Assembly: GCA_036676195.1 (NCBI GenBank)
Contig: JAKFDK010000092.1
Span: 1 to 46,009 of the forward strand
Length of the DNA: 46,009 nt
DNA from: JAKFDK01 sp036676195
GTDB lineage: Bacteria; Bacillota; Sulfobacillia; Symbiobacteriales; ZC4RG38
Direction: 5' to 3'
Positions 23,983 through 31,353 of the stretch are shown piece after piece (within the stretch, counting starts at the first letter, position 1; every line of letters starts with the position of its first letter). The notes beneath the pieces were generated by a model. The model was not told the origin of the DNA and searched no databases. It was given only the letters and a program-made list of their open reading frames with translations. The translations under genes and the position numbers were made by a program.

Positions 23983-25062
23983 ATGGACAAGGAAACTAAC
24001 TCGTCCCGTCGGCGGTTTCTTGGCAATGCCTTAAAGATTGGCGGGGCTGTGGCCCTGGCAGGGAGTGGCCTGACCGGCCTGATCGGGTGTAGCTCCGGGC
24101 AGCAGGGGGCGCCGGCCGCCAAGGCGGCGTTGAAGGTGCGGATGGGGATTGTGCCAGGTACCCAGCCCCTGTGGCGGCTGTTGGGGAACCGGAATGCCGA
24201 GTGGCTGGGGCCCCTGGGTTACGACGTGGAGTTCATCAACTTCACCGATGAAGCCACCATGCGGACCGCTTTTGTGAACAAGGATATTGAGGTGTACACC
24301 TCCACCATACCGGCCACGCCCTCCCTGGTTGAGCAAACCGGGCCCTGCCAGTTCTTCATGCCCTACGCCTGGATCCGTCAGGGGCTGAGCTTCTTTGTAA
24401 AAAAGGAATCCTCCATCCAGTCCATGGCCGACTTGAAGGGCAAGCGGGTATCGGTTTTCCCCATGGCCCACCCCGGCTTTGCATACTGGCGGGCGGCTCT
24501 TGTCGCCAACTACGGTTTCAAGATTGAAGATCAGTTCCAGCTCATTCATTCCAACCAGCCTGACCTGGCGGTAGACACCGGCGACGCCGAAGCGGCTATT
24601 GTCGGCGGCTGGGCCTGGGTGCAGCGGCGTGAAACCGGGCGCTACCGGCTGGTCGCTGACCTGTACAGCGAGTGGAAAAAGGCACTGGGCTCCGATCGCC
24701 TGCTCATCCTGGGCGGCGCCGTTGCCCGCACGGAGTGGATCAAGCAGAATCAGCAGTTTGTGAACGACTACCTGAAGGTGGCCCGCCAGGGTATGGAATT
24801 CATGCACAAGGACCCAAAGGCGTTTTATGCAGAGGCCGCGGGCTGGAGCGGCGGCGGCACAGCGCCGCCCCTGAAGCCGGAACAGGCTGAATTCCTGGCC
24901 CAGTACGACGGTCTGGTCGATGCCGGCCCGGAGCGTGTGCACCTGACGGCTGCCGATATTGAGGCGAACAGGAAAGTGTTTACGTACCTGCACCAGTCCG
25001 GGTATCTGAGCCGGGCCCTTTCGGCCGACGAGGTCTCAGCCATGTTCTACGTGCCGGCCTGA
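23983..25062 (+). CDS. ABC transporter substrate-binding protein with Tat/lipoprotein signal
   Basis: 359 residues, ATG start with AAGGAGG nearby. The N-terminus has a twin-arginine motif (SSRRRFLG) followed by a hydrophobic stretch ending in LIGC (Cys36), so it is likely exported folded by Tat and then lipidated. The mature part is a NitT/TauT-like binding fold: VRMGIVPGTQPLWRLLGNRN, the FVNKDIEVYTSTIPATPSLV segment, and DLKGKRVSVFPMAHPGFAYW. Use of Tat is unlike the two Sec-type receptors in the left block. It precedes its permease and ATPase. Confidence 0.9.
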   Translation: MDKETNSSRRRFLGNALKIGGAVALAGSGLTGLIGCSSGQQGAPAAKAALKVRMGIVPGTQPLWRLLGNRNAEWLGPLGYDVEFINFTDEATMRTAFVNKDIEVYTSTIPATPSLVEQTGPCQFFMPYAWIRQGLSFFVKKESSIQSMADLKGKRVSVFPMAHPGFAYWRAALVANYGFKIEDQFQLIHSNQPDLAVDTGDAEAAIVGGWAWVQRRETGRYRLVADLYSEWKKALGSDRLLILGGAVARTEWIKQNQQFVNDYLKVARQGMEFMHKDPKAFYAEAAGWSGGGTAPPLKPEQAEFLAQYDGLVDAGPERVHLTAADIEANRKVFTYLHQSGYLSRALSADEVSAMFYVPA

Positions 25063-25148
25063 CCCTGCCCGGTTCCAGTGGGAAGTGCTCGGCCAGACGG
25101 TAATGACCCGTCTGGCCGTGGCAGGCACATGCCTGCGGAGGTGAAGCT

Positions 25149-25898
25149 ATGCGTTACGTGCCCGCGGGGGCCGTGGTTGTACTCATTGTTGCCTGGTATA
25201 TCGTGGCCGGGTTTTATCCGGCTTTCCTGGTGCCGGACCCGACGGAAACCCTGCAGGCCCTGCTGGCCATCATTCAGGACGGCAGTTTCGCCGGCGCCGT
25301 GCTGGCTACGCTCTATCACCTGCTGGTGAGTTTTGCGCTGGCCGGCGTGGTGGGCATTATCCTGGGCGTTGCCATGGGGCGGGTTGCGCTGGTGGAGGCG
25401 TTTTTCAAGAACATCATCCCCATCCTGCAGACGCTACCCCGGCTGATCACTGTGACCCTGGCGATTATCTTCCTGAAAATGACCGATCGCGGCGTCATTT
25501 TTGTTGGTCTGATGGCCGGTCTGCCCTTTGTCGTGGTGGGCGTCTGGCAGGCGACCCGGAACATGGACGCGAACCTGATGGAAATGGCCAGGGTTTACGG
25601 GCATTCGGAACGGTCGCTGATGCGGCGGGTCGTGCTGCCCGGAGTCGTTCCCGACATCATTTCCGCCCTGCGGGTCACCATGGGTGTGCTCTGGCATGCG
25701 GTATTGGTCAGTGAGTTCATCATGGGCCAGAAAGGGCTGGGGCGGCAAATCAGCATGGCCCTTACCATGTACAACATTCCGGCCATCTTTGCCTGGGGAG
25801 TGGTGGTGGTCCTGTTCATGGTTCTGACCGAATATGTGGCCTTCCGGCCGCTGGAGACACGCCTCCTGCGGTGGAAGCGACGGGCGGAGCTGGTATGA
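25149..25898 (+). CDS. ABC transporter permease (NitT/TauT type)
   Basis: 249 residues with six or so membrane helices and a coupling loop MRRVVLPGVVPDIISALRVT preceded by EMARVYGHSERS. ATG start behind GGAGGTGAAGCT. It overlaps the ATPase gene by four bases (ATGA), so the two are translationally coupled. It forms the channel of the importer served by the Tat-type receptor. The substrate is unknown; an organic acid linked to the ThDP/FAD enzymes is likely from context. Confidence 0.93.
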   Translation: MRYVPAGAVVVLIVAWYIVAGFYPAFLVPDPTETLQALLAIIQDGSFAGAVLATLYHLLVSFALAGVVGIILGVAMGRVALVEAFFKNIIPILQTLPRLITVTLAIIFLKMTDRGVIFVGLMAGLPFVVVGVWQATRNMDANLMEMARVYGHSERSLMRRVVLPGVVPDIISALRVTMGVLWHAVLVSEFIMGQKGLGRQISMALTMYNIPAIFAWGVVVVLFMVLTEYVAFRPLETRLLRWKRRAELV

Positions 25899-26773
25899 TG
25901 GCAGACGTGGTACTGTCTGTTCAAGGCTTGGGCAAGACGTTTACAGCCCGGGGAACGCCGGGGGTGGAGGCCCTGCGGGACATCCATTTCGACCTGAAGT
26001 GGGGCGAGGTGATCGCCATCCTTGGGCCATCGGGGTGCGGCAAGTCGACGATCTTCAATATCCTTGCCCGCTCCCTGGCCCCCAGCCAGGGCTCCGTTAC
26101 CTACGGCACGGGCATCGCCGATTTCCGGGTTGGCTGTGTCTTCCAGGAAAGCCGCCTGCTGCCCTGGCGAACGATCCGCGACAACGTCTGGTTTGCCCTG
26201 CAGGGTAAGCATGGCCGTGGCCTTCCGGTTGCACAGCAACTGGAGCGGGTGGACCAGTTGCTGCAACTGGTCGGGGTGGCGGGCTTCAGCCACCGCTTCC
26301 CACACGAAATCTCCGGCGGCATGCAGCAGCGGGTGGCTGTGGCCCGGGCCCTGGCCGTTGACCCCCAGGTGCTGCTGATGGACGAGCCCTTCGGTGCGCT
26401 CGATGCACTTACCCGCCGACATATGCAGGAAGAATTAGCCCGGGTTGTAGAAATGGCGGGCAAGAGCGTGATTCTGATTACCCACGACATCGATGAAGCC
26501 TTTCTGCTTGCCGATCGGGTGTTGGTGATGACCCACCGGCCGGGCCGGATCAGGGCAGACATTCCGGTACCGTTTGCCCGGCCGCGCCAGCCCGAAGGGC
26601 TGGAGCATGACCCACTCTATCACGAGATCAAGCTGAAGGTGCTCAATCTGTTGCGGGAAGAGGTTGAACAGCACTTGCGCAGCCGACAGGAATGGGTGGG
26701 ATCGGAAACGGTCCCACGGGAAGGGGATGAAGCCCCACGGACACAAACGCAGATTTCCTCATCGAGTCCCTGA
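25895..26773 (+). CDS. ABC transporter ATP-binding protein (NitT/TauT type)
   Basis: 292 residues from the ATG that overlaps the permease stop. Walker A GPSGCGKST (44-52), Q-loop FQESRLLPW, signature ISGGMQQ (139-145), Walker B LLMDEP (160-165) and the H-loop in VILITHDIDEAF are intact. The C-terminal tail (after about 255) is unlike the core and is shared as DNA with the upstream end of the next gene's reading frame, which overlaps it in another frame. Confidence 0.93.
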   Translation: MMADVVLSVQGLGKTFTARGTPGVEALRDIHFDLKWGEVIAILGPSGCGKSTIFNILARSLAPSQGSVTYGTGIADFRVGCVFQESRLLPWRTIRDNVWFALQGKHGRGLPVAQQLERVDQLLQLVGVAGFSHRFPHEISGGMQQRVAVARALAVDPQVLLMDEPFGALDALTRRHMQEELARVVEMAGKSVILITHDIDEAFLLADRVLVMTHRPGRIRADIPVPFARPRQPEGLEHDPLYHEIKLKVLNLLREEVEQHLRSRQEWVGSETVPREGDEAPRTQTQISSSSP

Positions 26774-26778
26774 AAAAG

Positions 26779-27495
26779 GTGGTCAGGGTGCTGGGCGTCA
26801 CCTTCGGCTCTCACTGTGAGGTGGTGCTCCACGACTTGCGCCGGCCGGAACACTCCATTGTGGCCATTGCCAATGGCCATGTGACCGGGCGCAAACTGGG
26901 TGATCCGGCCATCGGCGGACCGGAGCCGGACATTGCCCTGCAGCGAAGCCAGAGCGACGACGGGCACACCAACATTTTAGCCAACTACGAGACCCACACC
27001 CGCGACGGGCGGCGGCTGAAATCCAGCAGCACGGTTTTCCGTGACGAAAACGGGGTGCTGTTCGCTGCCCTCTGCCTCAACATTGACCTTACGTCCATTG
27101 ACACGGCCAAGAACTTTCTGGAGACCATCAGTGCAACCGACTTCTATACCGACGGTGACCTCGTGCCGGAATTACCGGCGGCCCGCCGCGGGGCCAGGGG
27201 CAAGCTGGCGGAAACAGCACCTGAAGAGTCGGCGGTGGAAGTGACGGTCAGCGGGATCATTACGGAGGCTGTCGCCCAGGGGCACAAGCCGCTCGAGGCC
27301 ATGAACAAGGCCGATAAGCTGGCCTGTGTGGAGTACATGTACGACCGGGGACTGTTCATTATCCGCGGTGCGGTGGAACTGGTGGCACAGGCGCTTGGCG
27401 TCTCCCGTTATACCATCTACAACTACCTCGACGAGATCAAGGCGCGGCGTAGCGGTGGTCCGGCCGCCGCGCCAGGACCTGACGTTGAACCATAG
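26779..27495 (+). CDS. YheO/DauR-type PAS-HTH transcriptional regulator
   Basis: At least 238 residues. The N-terminal YheO-like PAS domain (GVTFGSHCEVVLHDLRRPEH, GVLFAALCLNIDLTSID) is followed by a C-terminal helix-turn-helix (VAQALGVSRYTIYNYLDEIK, about 200-223). DauR-type proteins are ligand-responsive regulators of amine or amino-acid catabolism. The true start is unclear: the frame is open back to a stop at 26728-26730, and residues encoded at 26740-26778 (FLIESLKKVVRVLG) look like family sequence, yet there is no ATG/GTG/TTG there. An ATG at 26727 is one base out of frame just before CCCC. It lies among ABC and FAD-enzyme genes and probably regulates them. Confidence 0.82.
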   Translation: MVRVLGVTFGSHCEVVLHDLRRPEHSIVAIANGHVTGRKLGDPAIGGPEPDIALQRSQSDDGHTNILANYETHTRDGRRLKSSSTVFRDENGVLFAALCLNIDLTSIDTAKNFLETISATDFYTDGDLVPELPAARRGARGKLAETAPEESAVEVTVSGIITEAVAQGHKPLEAMNKADKLACVEYMYDRGLFIIRGAVELVAQALGVSRYTIYNYLDEIKARRSGGPAAAPGPDVEP

Positions 27496-27515
27496 CCAAA
27501 GGAGAGGCGAGTTTA

Positions 27516-28964
27516 GTGCTAACTTCGGAGCTGCGTACGGCCTTCTCCCGGATTGTCGGCCAACAGAATGCCTGGGCCGATCCGTCAACCCGCTTGCTTT
27601 ACGCCAAAGACGCCAGCCCGTATCCCGGCCGCACGCCTGACCTGGTTTTGCGGCCTGGCCATGTGGATGAACTGGTTCAGATTATCCGGCTGGCCAACGA
27701 CCACGGGGTGCCGATTTATCCGCGGTCAGGCGTGAACCTGTGGGGAGGGGCGATCCCTCTGCACGGTGGGATTGTGCTGGATATGAAGCGCATGAACCGG
27801 ATTCTGTCGGTTGACCCTGAACTCTTTTCGGTGACGGTGGAGACGGGCGCCACCCTGTGGGAGATCCACCAGGCGTTGACCGCGCAGGGTTACTACAATA
27901 GAGTGGCGCCCGAAGGCGCCCTGGCTTCAGCCATTGGCGGCAGCTTCCTGTGCCATGGCGATGGCATTGGCTCCGCCCTGTGGGGCAACCAGGGCGACGC
28001 CGTGATCGGCTGCAAAATGGTGCTTCCCAATGGCGATGTGGTGGTAACCGGCTCGGCGGCCAACCCGGCGGCGGTGACGGCCACCGGTACCAGCGGCCAG
28101 TTCTTTCGCTACGGCTACGCCAATGACCTGACCGGTCTCTTTTGCGGATCGGAAGGGACCCTGGGCGTGCTGGCCGAGCTGACCCTGAGCATTGAGCAAC
28201 TGCCGGAGAAGTACGGTTTCGGCACTTACAACTTCAATTCGGTGGATGACGCCTGCGCCGTGCTCTACGAAGCGCGCCGGCGCAGGGTACCGGCTAACTT
28301 CGCCACCCTGCGCGAGGGCCGTTCGCTGGCCGCCATCAGCCCTGGGGTTGAGCACCCGGTGGCACAACTGGTCTACGTGCTTGAAGGCGATGCGCCGGTG
28401 GTGGACCATTACATGGACGTACTGGAGCAGATCGTGAAGCAGCACGGTGGCACGAATGCCGGGCCGCAGGCGGCGGAGCGCTTCTGGGAGCGCCGCTTCG
28501 GTCTGACGCCCGGGGCCATGTTCAAGCTGGGGGCCCGGGTGTTGCTGCCGCTGCACTACCCGCTGGGGCAACTGGCGAAGTTTTACCACCGCATTCAGGC
28601 GATCTGCGCCGAAATCATTGACCGCCGGTACGGGCTGCCCTACTTCATTGGCGGGTTTCAGATCGGTGCAGCCTTTGTGATTTACCCCACCATTATGTAC
28701 CTGGAGCAGTACCCAGAGCAGTATCAGCGGGTCATGGCCTGCACGGCGGAAGTGAAGGAAGCCTTGCTGGACCTGGGCGGCGCACCGATTTCCCTGGGCC
28801 GCCTGTGGGCCGAGGCCATGCCCCGGCTGGGGCCGCACTATGAACTGCTCAAGCAGATCAAGCAGACCACCGATCCAAAGAACATTATGAACCCCGGGAT
28901 TCTGTTTCCAGTGGCCGAAGTTGGGGCGACGTGGGCCCAGGCGGCCCCGAGCCAGAGCGTATAG
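27516..28964 (+). CDS. GlcD-type FAD-binding dehydrogenase
   Basis: 482 residues, GTG start with AAAGGAG about 11 bases upstream. The N-terminal FAD_binding_4 (PCMH) domain is visible in TPDLVLRPGHVDELVQIIRL, the VPIYPRSGVNLWGGAIPLHG loop that holds FAD pyrophosphate, and GALASAIGGSF with GNQGDAVIGCKMVLPNGDVV. The C-terminal cap domain ends with the family signature DPKNIMNPGILFP. Such enzymes oxidise 2-hydroxy acids (glycolate, lactate) or p-cresol-type phenols. The following Fe-S gene is 12 bp away and should take its electrons. With the ThDP enzyme, a hydroxy-acid to oxo-acid to aldehyde route is plausible. Confidence 0.92.
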   Translation: MLTSELRTAFSRIVGQQNAWADPSTRLLYAKDASPYPGRTPDLVLRPGHVDELVQIIRLANDHGVPIYPRSGVNLWGGAIPLHGGIVLDMKRMNRILSVDPELFSVTVETGATLWEIHQALTAQGYYNRVAPEGALASAIGGSFLCHGDGIGSALWGNQGDAVIGCKMVLPNGDVVVTGSAANPAAVTATGTSGQFFRYGYANDLTGLFCGSEGTLGVLAELTLSIEQLPEKYGFGTYNFNSVDDACAVLYEARRRRVPANFATLREGRSLAAISPGVEHPVAQLVYVLEGDAPVVDHYMDVLEQIVKQHGGTNAGPQAAERFWERRFGLTPGAMFKLGARVLLPLHYPLGQLAKFYHRIQAICAEIIDRRYGLPYFIGGFQIGAAFVIYPTIMYLEQYPEQYQRVMACTAEVKEALLDLGGAPISLGRLWAEAMPRLGPHYELLKQIKQTTDPKNIMNPGILFPVAEVGATWAQAAPSQSV

Positions 28965-28976
28965 GAGGTGGGCGCG

Positions 28977-29531
28977 GTGTCTGAGTCTTGCCGGGACCTG
29001 GGACGGGAACTCTATCCTGAATTCATGTTGGACAAACCGACTCCGAATGCCGAGCCGGTTCCCTATACAAAGCCATCGGAATTGCCGCTGCCGGCCTGGT
29101 TCGATGCAGAGCGCTGGCCGCACTTTGCCCACAACAACCTGGTGAACGCCGTTTACCGCTGCCAGCGTTGCGGCACTTGCCTGACCGCCGATCCCTGCAC
29201 CCGGATGATGTATGGGGATGGCAGCGAGTCCTTCACCCCTCGTGGTACCATTGGGATGATCCGGGCTCTGCTGGAAGGGCAGGTCCAGGCCCATGAGCTT
29301 GGCCAGCCGGCTATTGACGCCGTGAATTTCTGCAACCACTGCAACAATTGCGCCAAGGTGTGCATGGTAAACCAGGCCTGGGTGAACGGGCTGGCCGAGG
29401 AGCCGAATATCCCGAACGCGGATTTGTTTGATGCCTACCGCAAGACACTGATTGATCTTGGTGTCAGTGGTATCAAACCGACGCGGCTGTCCCCTCCGCC
29501 GGGAGGGTGGCCGCACCGGCGGACCCGTTAA
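28977..29531 (+). CDS. Short two-cluster 4Fe-4S electron-transfer protein (GlcF/HdrC-like N-terminal part)
   Basis: 184 residues from GTG at 28977 (AGGAGGTG six bases upstream). Two Cys clusters, CQRCGTCLTADPC and CNHCNNCAKVC, fit two 4Fe-4S centres as in GlcF/LutA/HdrC proteins that partner GlcD-type flavoenzymes. The cysteine-rich CCG domains that normally follow in GlcF are missing. The last about 15 residues (SPPPGGWPHRRTR) are encoded by DNA that recurs at 16022-16060, so the gene's 3' end is inside the duplicated segment. Either a full-length gene was truncated when the HxlR/YceI segment arrived, or this is a natural HdrC-like short form. Confidence 0.85.
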   Translation: MSESCRDLGRELYPEFMLDKPTPNAEPVPYTKPSELPLPAWFDAERWPHFAHNNLVNAVYRCQRCGTCLTADPCTRMMYGDGSESFTPRGTIGMIRALLEGQVQAHELGQPAIDAVNFCNHCNNCAKVCMVNQAWVNGLAEEPNIPNADLFDAYRKTLIDLGVSGIKPTRLSPPPGGWPHRRTR

Positions 29532-29536
29532 TACGA

Positions 29537-29572
29537 CAGCGCCTCCGCCAGATGACTCCGGCGGGGGCGCTG
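29537..29572. terminator. Bidirectional terminator between the Fe-S and HxlR genes
   Basis: CAGCGCCTCCGCC and GGCGGGGGCGCTG form a 13-bp stem with one G-T pair and a 10-base loop, followed on the plus strand by TTGGTTTTATT. It begins six bases after the Fe-S stop and also lies just past the end of the leftward HxlR gene. One arm of it is present in the scar at 16022-16216. Confidence 0.8.
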
Positions 29573-29578
29573 TTGGTT

Positions 29579-29920
29579 TTATTCTGGCTGTCCGCCGGCC
29601 GGGGCGGGCGTTTCCACCCACTTTTCGGCCCAGCCCTGGATCGCCTGCACAACTGGCTCCAGGGCTCGCCCCTTTGCCGTAAGTTCATATTCAATCAAAA
29701 CCGGTCGGGTGTTATGCACCCGCCGGCAGACAATCCCCACTTCTTCCAGTTCCTTCAGCCGTTCAGACAGGAGCCGGTCGCTCAGTTCCGGTGCCTGGGA
29801 CCGGAACTCGCCAAAGCGTCTGGCGTCGCCCATGAGGATGCGGAGGATCAGGCCGACCCACTTCTTGCCCAGGATCTCCACCGCCTTTTCATAGCGGGGA
29901 CACATCTGGTCATACCCCAT
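29579..29920 (-). CDS. HxlR-family winged-helix regulator
   Basis: 113 residues from ATG at 29920 (AGGAGGTG six bases upstream; the GTG three codons earlier is part of that site). HxlR proteins are small dimeric DNA-binding regulators, often sensing aldehydes or thiol stress through one N-terminal Cys. The signature is clear: CPRYEKAVEILGKKWVGLIL, RRFGEFRSQAPELSDRLLSE, RLKELEEVGIVCR and YELTAKGRALEPVV. It is divergent from the YceI gene, and both promoters share CTTAC half-sites, so it is probably an autoregulated regulator of that gene. Confidence 0.93.
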   Translation of the reverse strand: MGYDQMCPRYEKAVEILGKKWVGLILRILMGDARRFGEFRSQAPELSDRLLSERLKELEEVGIVCRRVHNTRPVLIEYELTAKGRALEPVVQAIQGWAEKWVETPAPAGGQPE

Positions 29921-29944
29921 AGCCGTCACCTCCTGCCGTTAGCT

Positions 29945-30096
29945 TACCACAGAATTCCCACAAACGGTAAGTGGCGCGGGACCAGGACGGGTTACTTCCG
30001 AATAGTTAGTTGCAGAGTAGAAGTGAGTAATTTTGCTTGACAAGAGTGTGCGGCTAACATAAGGTTAGTAATAAGCTTACGATCCGTAAGTATATA
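29945..30096. promoter_or_regulatory. Divergent hxlR/yceI promoter region with CTTAC operators
   Basis: The palindrome CTTACGATCCGTAAG (30076-30090) lies just before the YceI ribosome site, and CTTACC...GGTAAG arms flank about 29943-29971 in front of the HxlR gene. TTGACA (30039) with TAAGGT 17 bp downstream is a likely rightward promoter. The same half-site on both sides suggests that HxlR binds here. Confidence 0.55.
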
Positions 30097-30113
30097 AACG
30101 GAGGTCGTTGTGC

Positions 30114-30659
30114 ATGACTACTGCAGCTACCAGGTCCCGGTGGGTTCTGGACCCAGCCCATACCCTGGTGGAGTTTTCTGTTAAGCACATGATGATTGCC
30201 ACCGTTAAGGGTCGGTTTACCGGTGTATCGGGGCACATTGACGCAGCCCTGCCGGACCTGACCACCGCCACTATTGAGGTAACGGTGGAGGCCGCCAGCG
30301 TTAGCACCGCCGACGACCAGCGGGACCAGCACCTGCGCTCGGCTGACTTCCTGGAGGTGGACAAGTACCCGCAGCTTACCTTTCGGAACAGGCAGATCGA
30401 GCGGACGGGCGACGACGAGTATCGGCTGACCGGCGAACTGACCATCCATGGGGTGACCCGGGAAGTGGAGTTCAGCGCCACCTTCGAGGGCCAGGGCAAG
30501 GACCCGTGGGGCAACGAGCGGGCCGGCTTCAGCGCCGAGACCCGGGTTAACCGCAAGGACTTCGGGCTGCACTGGAACGCCGTGCTGGAGACTGGCGGCA
30601 TCCTGGTGGGCGACCAGGTGCGGATTTCCATCCAGATCGAGGCAATCCGGCAGGCCTGA
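30114..30659 (+). CDS. YceI-family lipocalin-like protein
   Basis: 181 residues, ATG start nine bases after GGAGG. YceI proteins are beta-barrels that bind polyisoprenoid or amide lipids; many are periplasmic, but this one has no signal peptide and starts directly with the fold (RWVLDPAHTLVEFSVKHMMI). Other family blocks are DQRDQHLRSADFLEVDKYP, LTGELTIHGVTREVEF and VNRKDFGLHWNAVLETGGIL. HxlR-YceI pairs are common in Bacillota and Actinobacteria, probably as a stress response. A fragment of its first codons survives at 16170-16218. Confidence 0.93.
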   Translation: MTTAATRSRWVLDPAHTLVEFSVKHMMIATVKGRFTGVSGHIDAALPDLTTATIEVTVEAASVSTADDQRDQHLRSADFLEVDKYPQLTFRNRQIERTGDDEYRLTGELTIHGVTREVEFSATFEGQGKDPWGNERAGFSAETRVNRKDFGLHWNAVLETGGILVGDQVRISIQIEAIRQA

Positions 30660-30702
30660 TGCACCGCCCAGTCCGGATCACAGGCACCCGAGTGATTGGA
30701 AA

Positions 30703-30728
30703 AAGGCTCTCCCATTCGGGAGAGCCTT
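30703..30728. terminator. Strong hairpin terminator after yceI
   Basis: AAGGCTCTCCC, ATTC, GGGAGAGCCTT is a perfect 11-bp stem. On the minus strand it is followed by TTTTT, the classic terminator form; on the plus strand only TT follows. It stops transcription after YceI and, more strongly, any leftward transcript from 30.7-31.1 kb. Confidence 0.75.
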
Positions 30729-31175
30729 GCCGATTCGTGGCGTTATTCGTCAGCACATGGATCAACAGCAAAGCCACAATGACATGTTGCTTAGTGGCTG
30801 AGGCAGTGAAACGAAGTTCAATCCACTCAATCGCTAGCCAGTCTCTGTCATCACCCTGGGATGTGTTTTCGATTTCGACTTGATAAATGGTCTTGTCGTT
30901 GCTTTGGCGACCAGAACTGACAAGGAAGGGCCATGTCTGCTGCGTCCAATTATTAAAAACTTTACCAGATGGCGCGCCGTGTTCCAAATTGGCCGGGCAA
31001 CCAGAAAAGAGCTTGTCATCGTTGACTTCTACCGGGGGCAGGGAAGACGGAGCGTCCAGCAGTTGCCCATACAGGCGCTGGGCATGGTGGTCCGAGGGTG
31101 CTGCAGGGCGGCGCTGCGCTTGCCCGCTACGGCATAGCATTAAATCAGGCTTACGTGTCCGTCGTCGCCCCGGGG

Positions 31176-31248
31176 GACTGGTCTGCACTAGCTACTGCGG
31201 GGCCTCTGGGCCTCGCTGCAGTAGCCCTCCTGCTGCAAGTGACCAGTC
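31176..31248 (+). other. Long imperfect hairpin upstream of the threonine-synthase-like gene
   Basis: GACTGGTC (31176-31183) pairs with GACCAGTC (31241-31248), and inside it GCTACTGC pairs with GCAGTAGC around a repeated GGCCTC. It ends about 105 bp before the GTG start. It may be a 5'-leader structure; no known riboswitch or T-box signature is recognisable. Confidence 0.35.
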
Positions 31249-31353
31249 AGTCGGCGCCTGTGTTCAGCCCGACGGACAGGCCCGTGCTTAGACCCGCGCT
31301 GCCCGCCCCTCCTGCCGGCGGACAGCACGCAGGTAGAAAGGGGGCGGGGTACC

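Larger units (their letters stand above)
30660..31353. other. Region without a confident gene, partly AT-rich
   Basis: Contains a terminator at 30703-30728, a stretch at about 30740-31060 that is visibly richer in A and T than the surroundings, and a structured segment at 31176-31248. On the minus strand 30730-31100 is open and reads as plausible protein (NDDKLFSGCPANLEHGAPSG, TIYQVEIENTSQGDDRDWLA) but has no good start and runs through the terminator without a stop. A decayed or foreign gene fragment is possible. Confidence 0.45.

Noticed and set aside
27927..29621. Long open frame on the minus strand opposite the GlcD-type and Fe-S genes
   Set aside because: It is antisense to two genes with clear motifs and shows no family resemblance; its composition is that of a shadow frame.
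31176..31353. T-box leader before the threonine-synthase-like gene
   Set aside because: There is no T-box antiterminator core or terminator pair; only an imperfect hairpin is visible.
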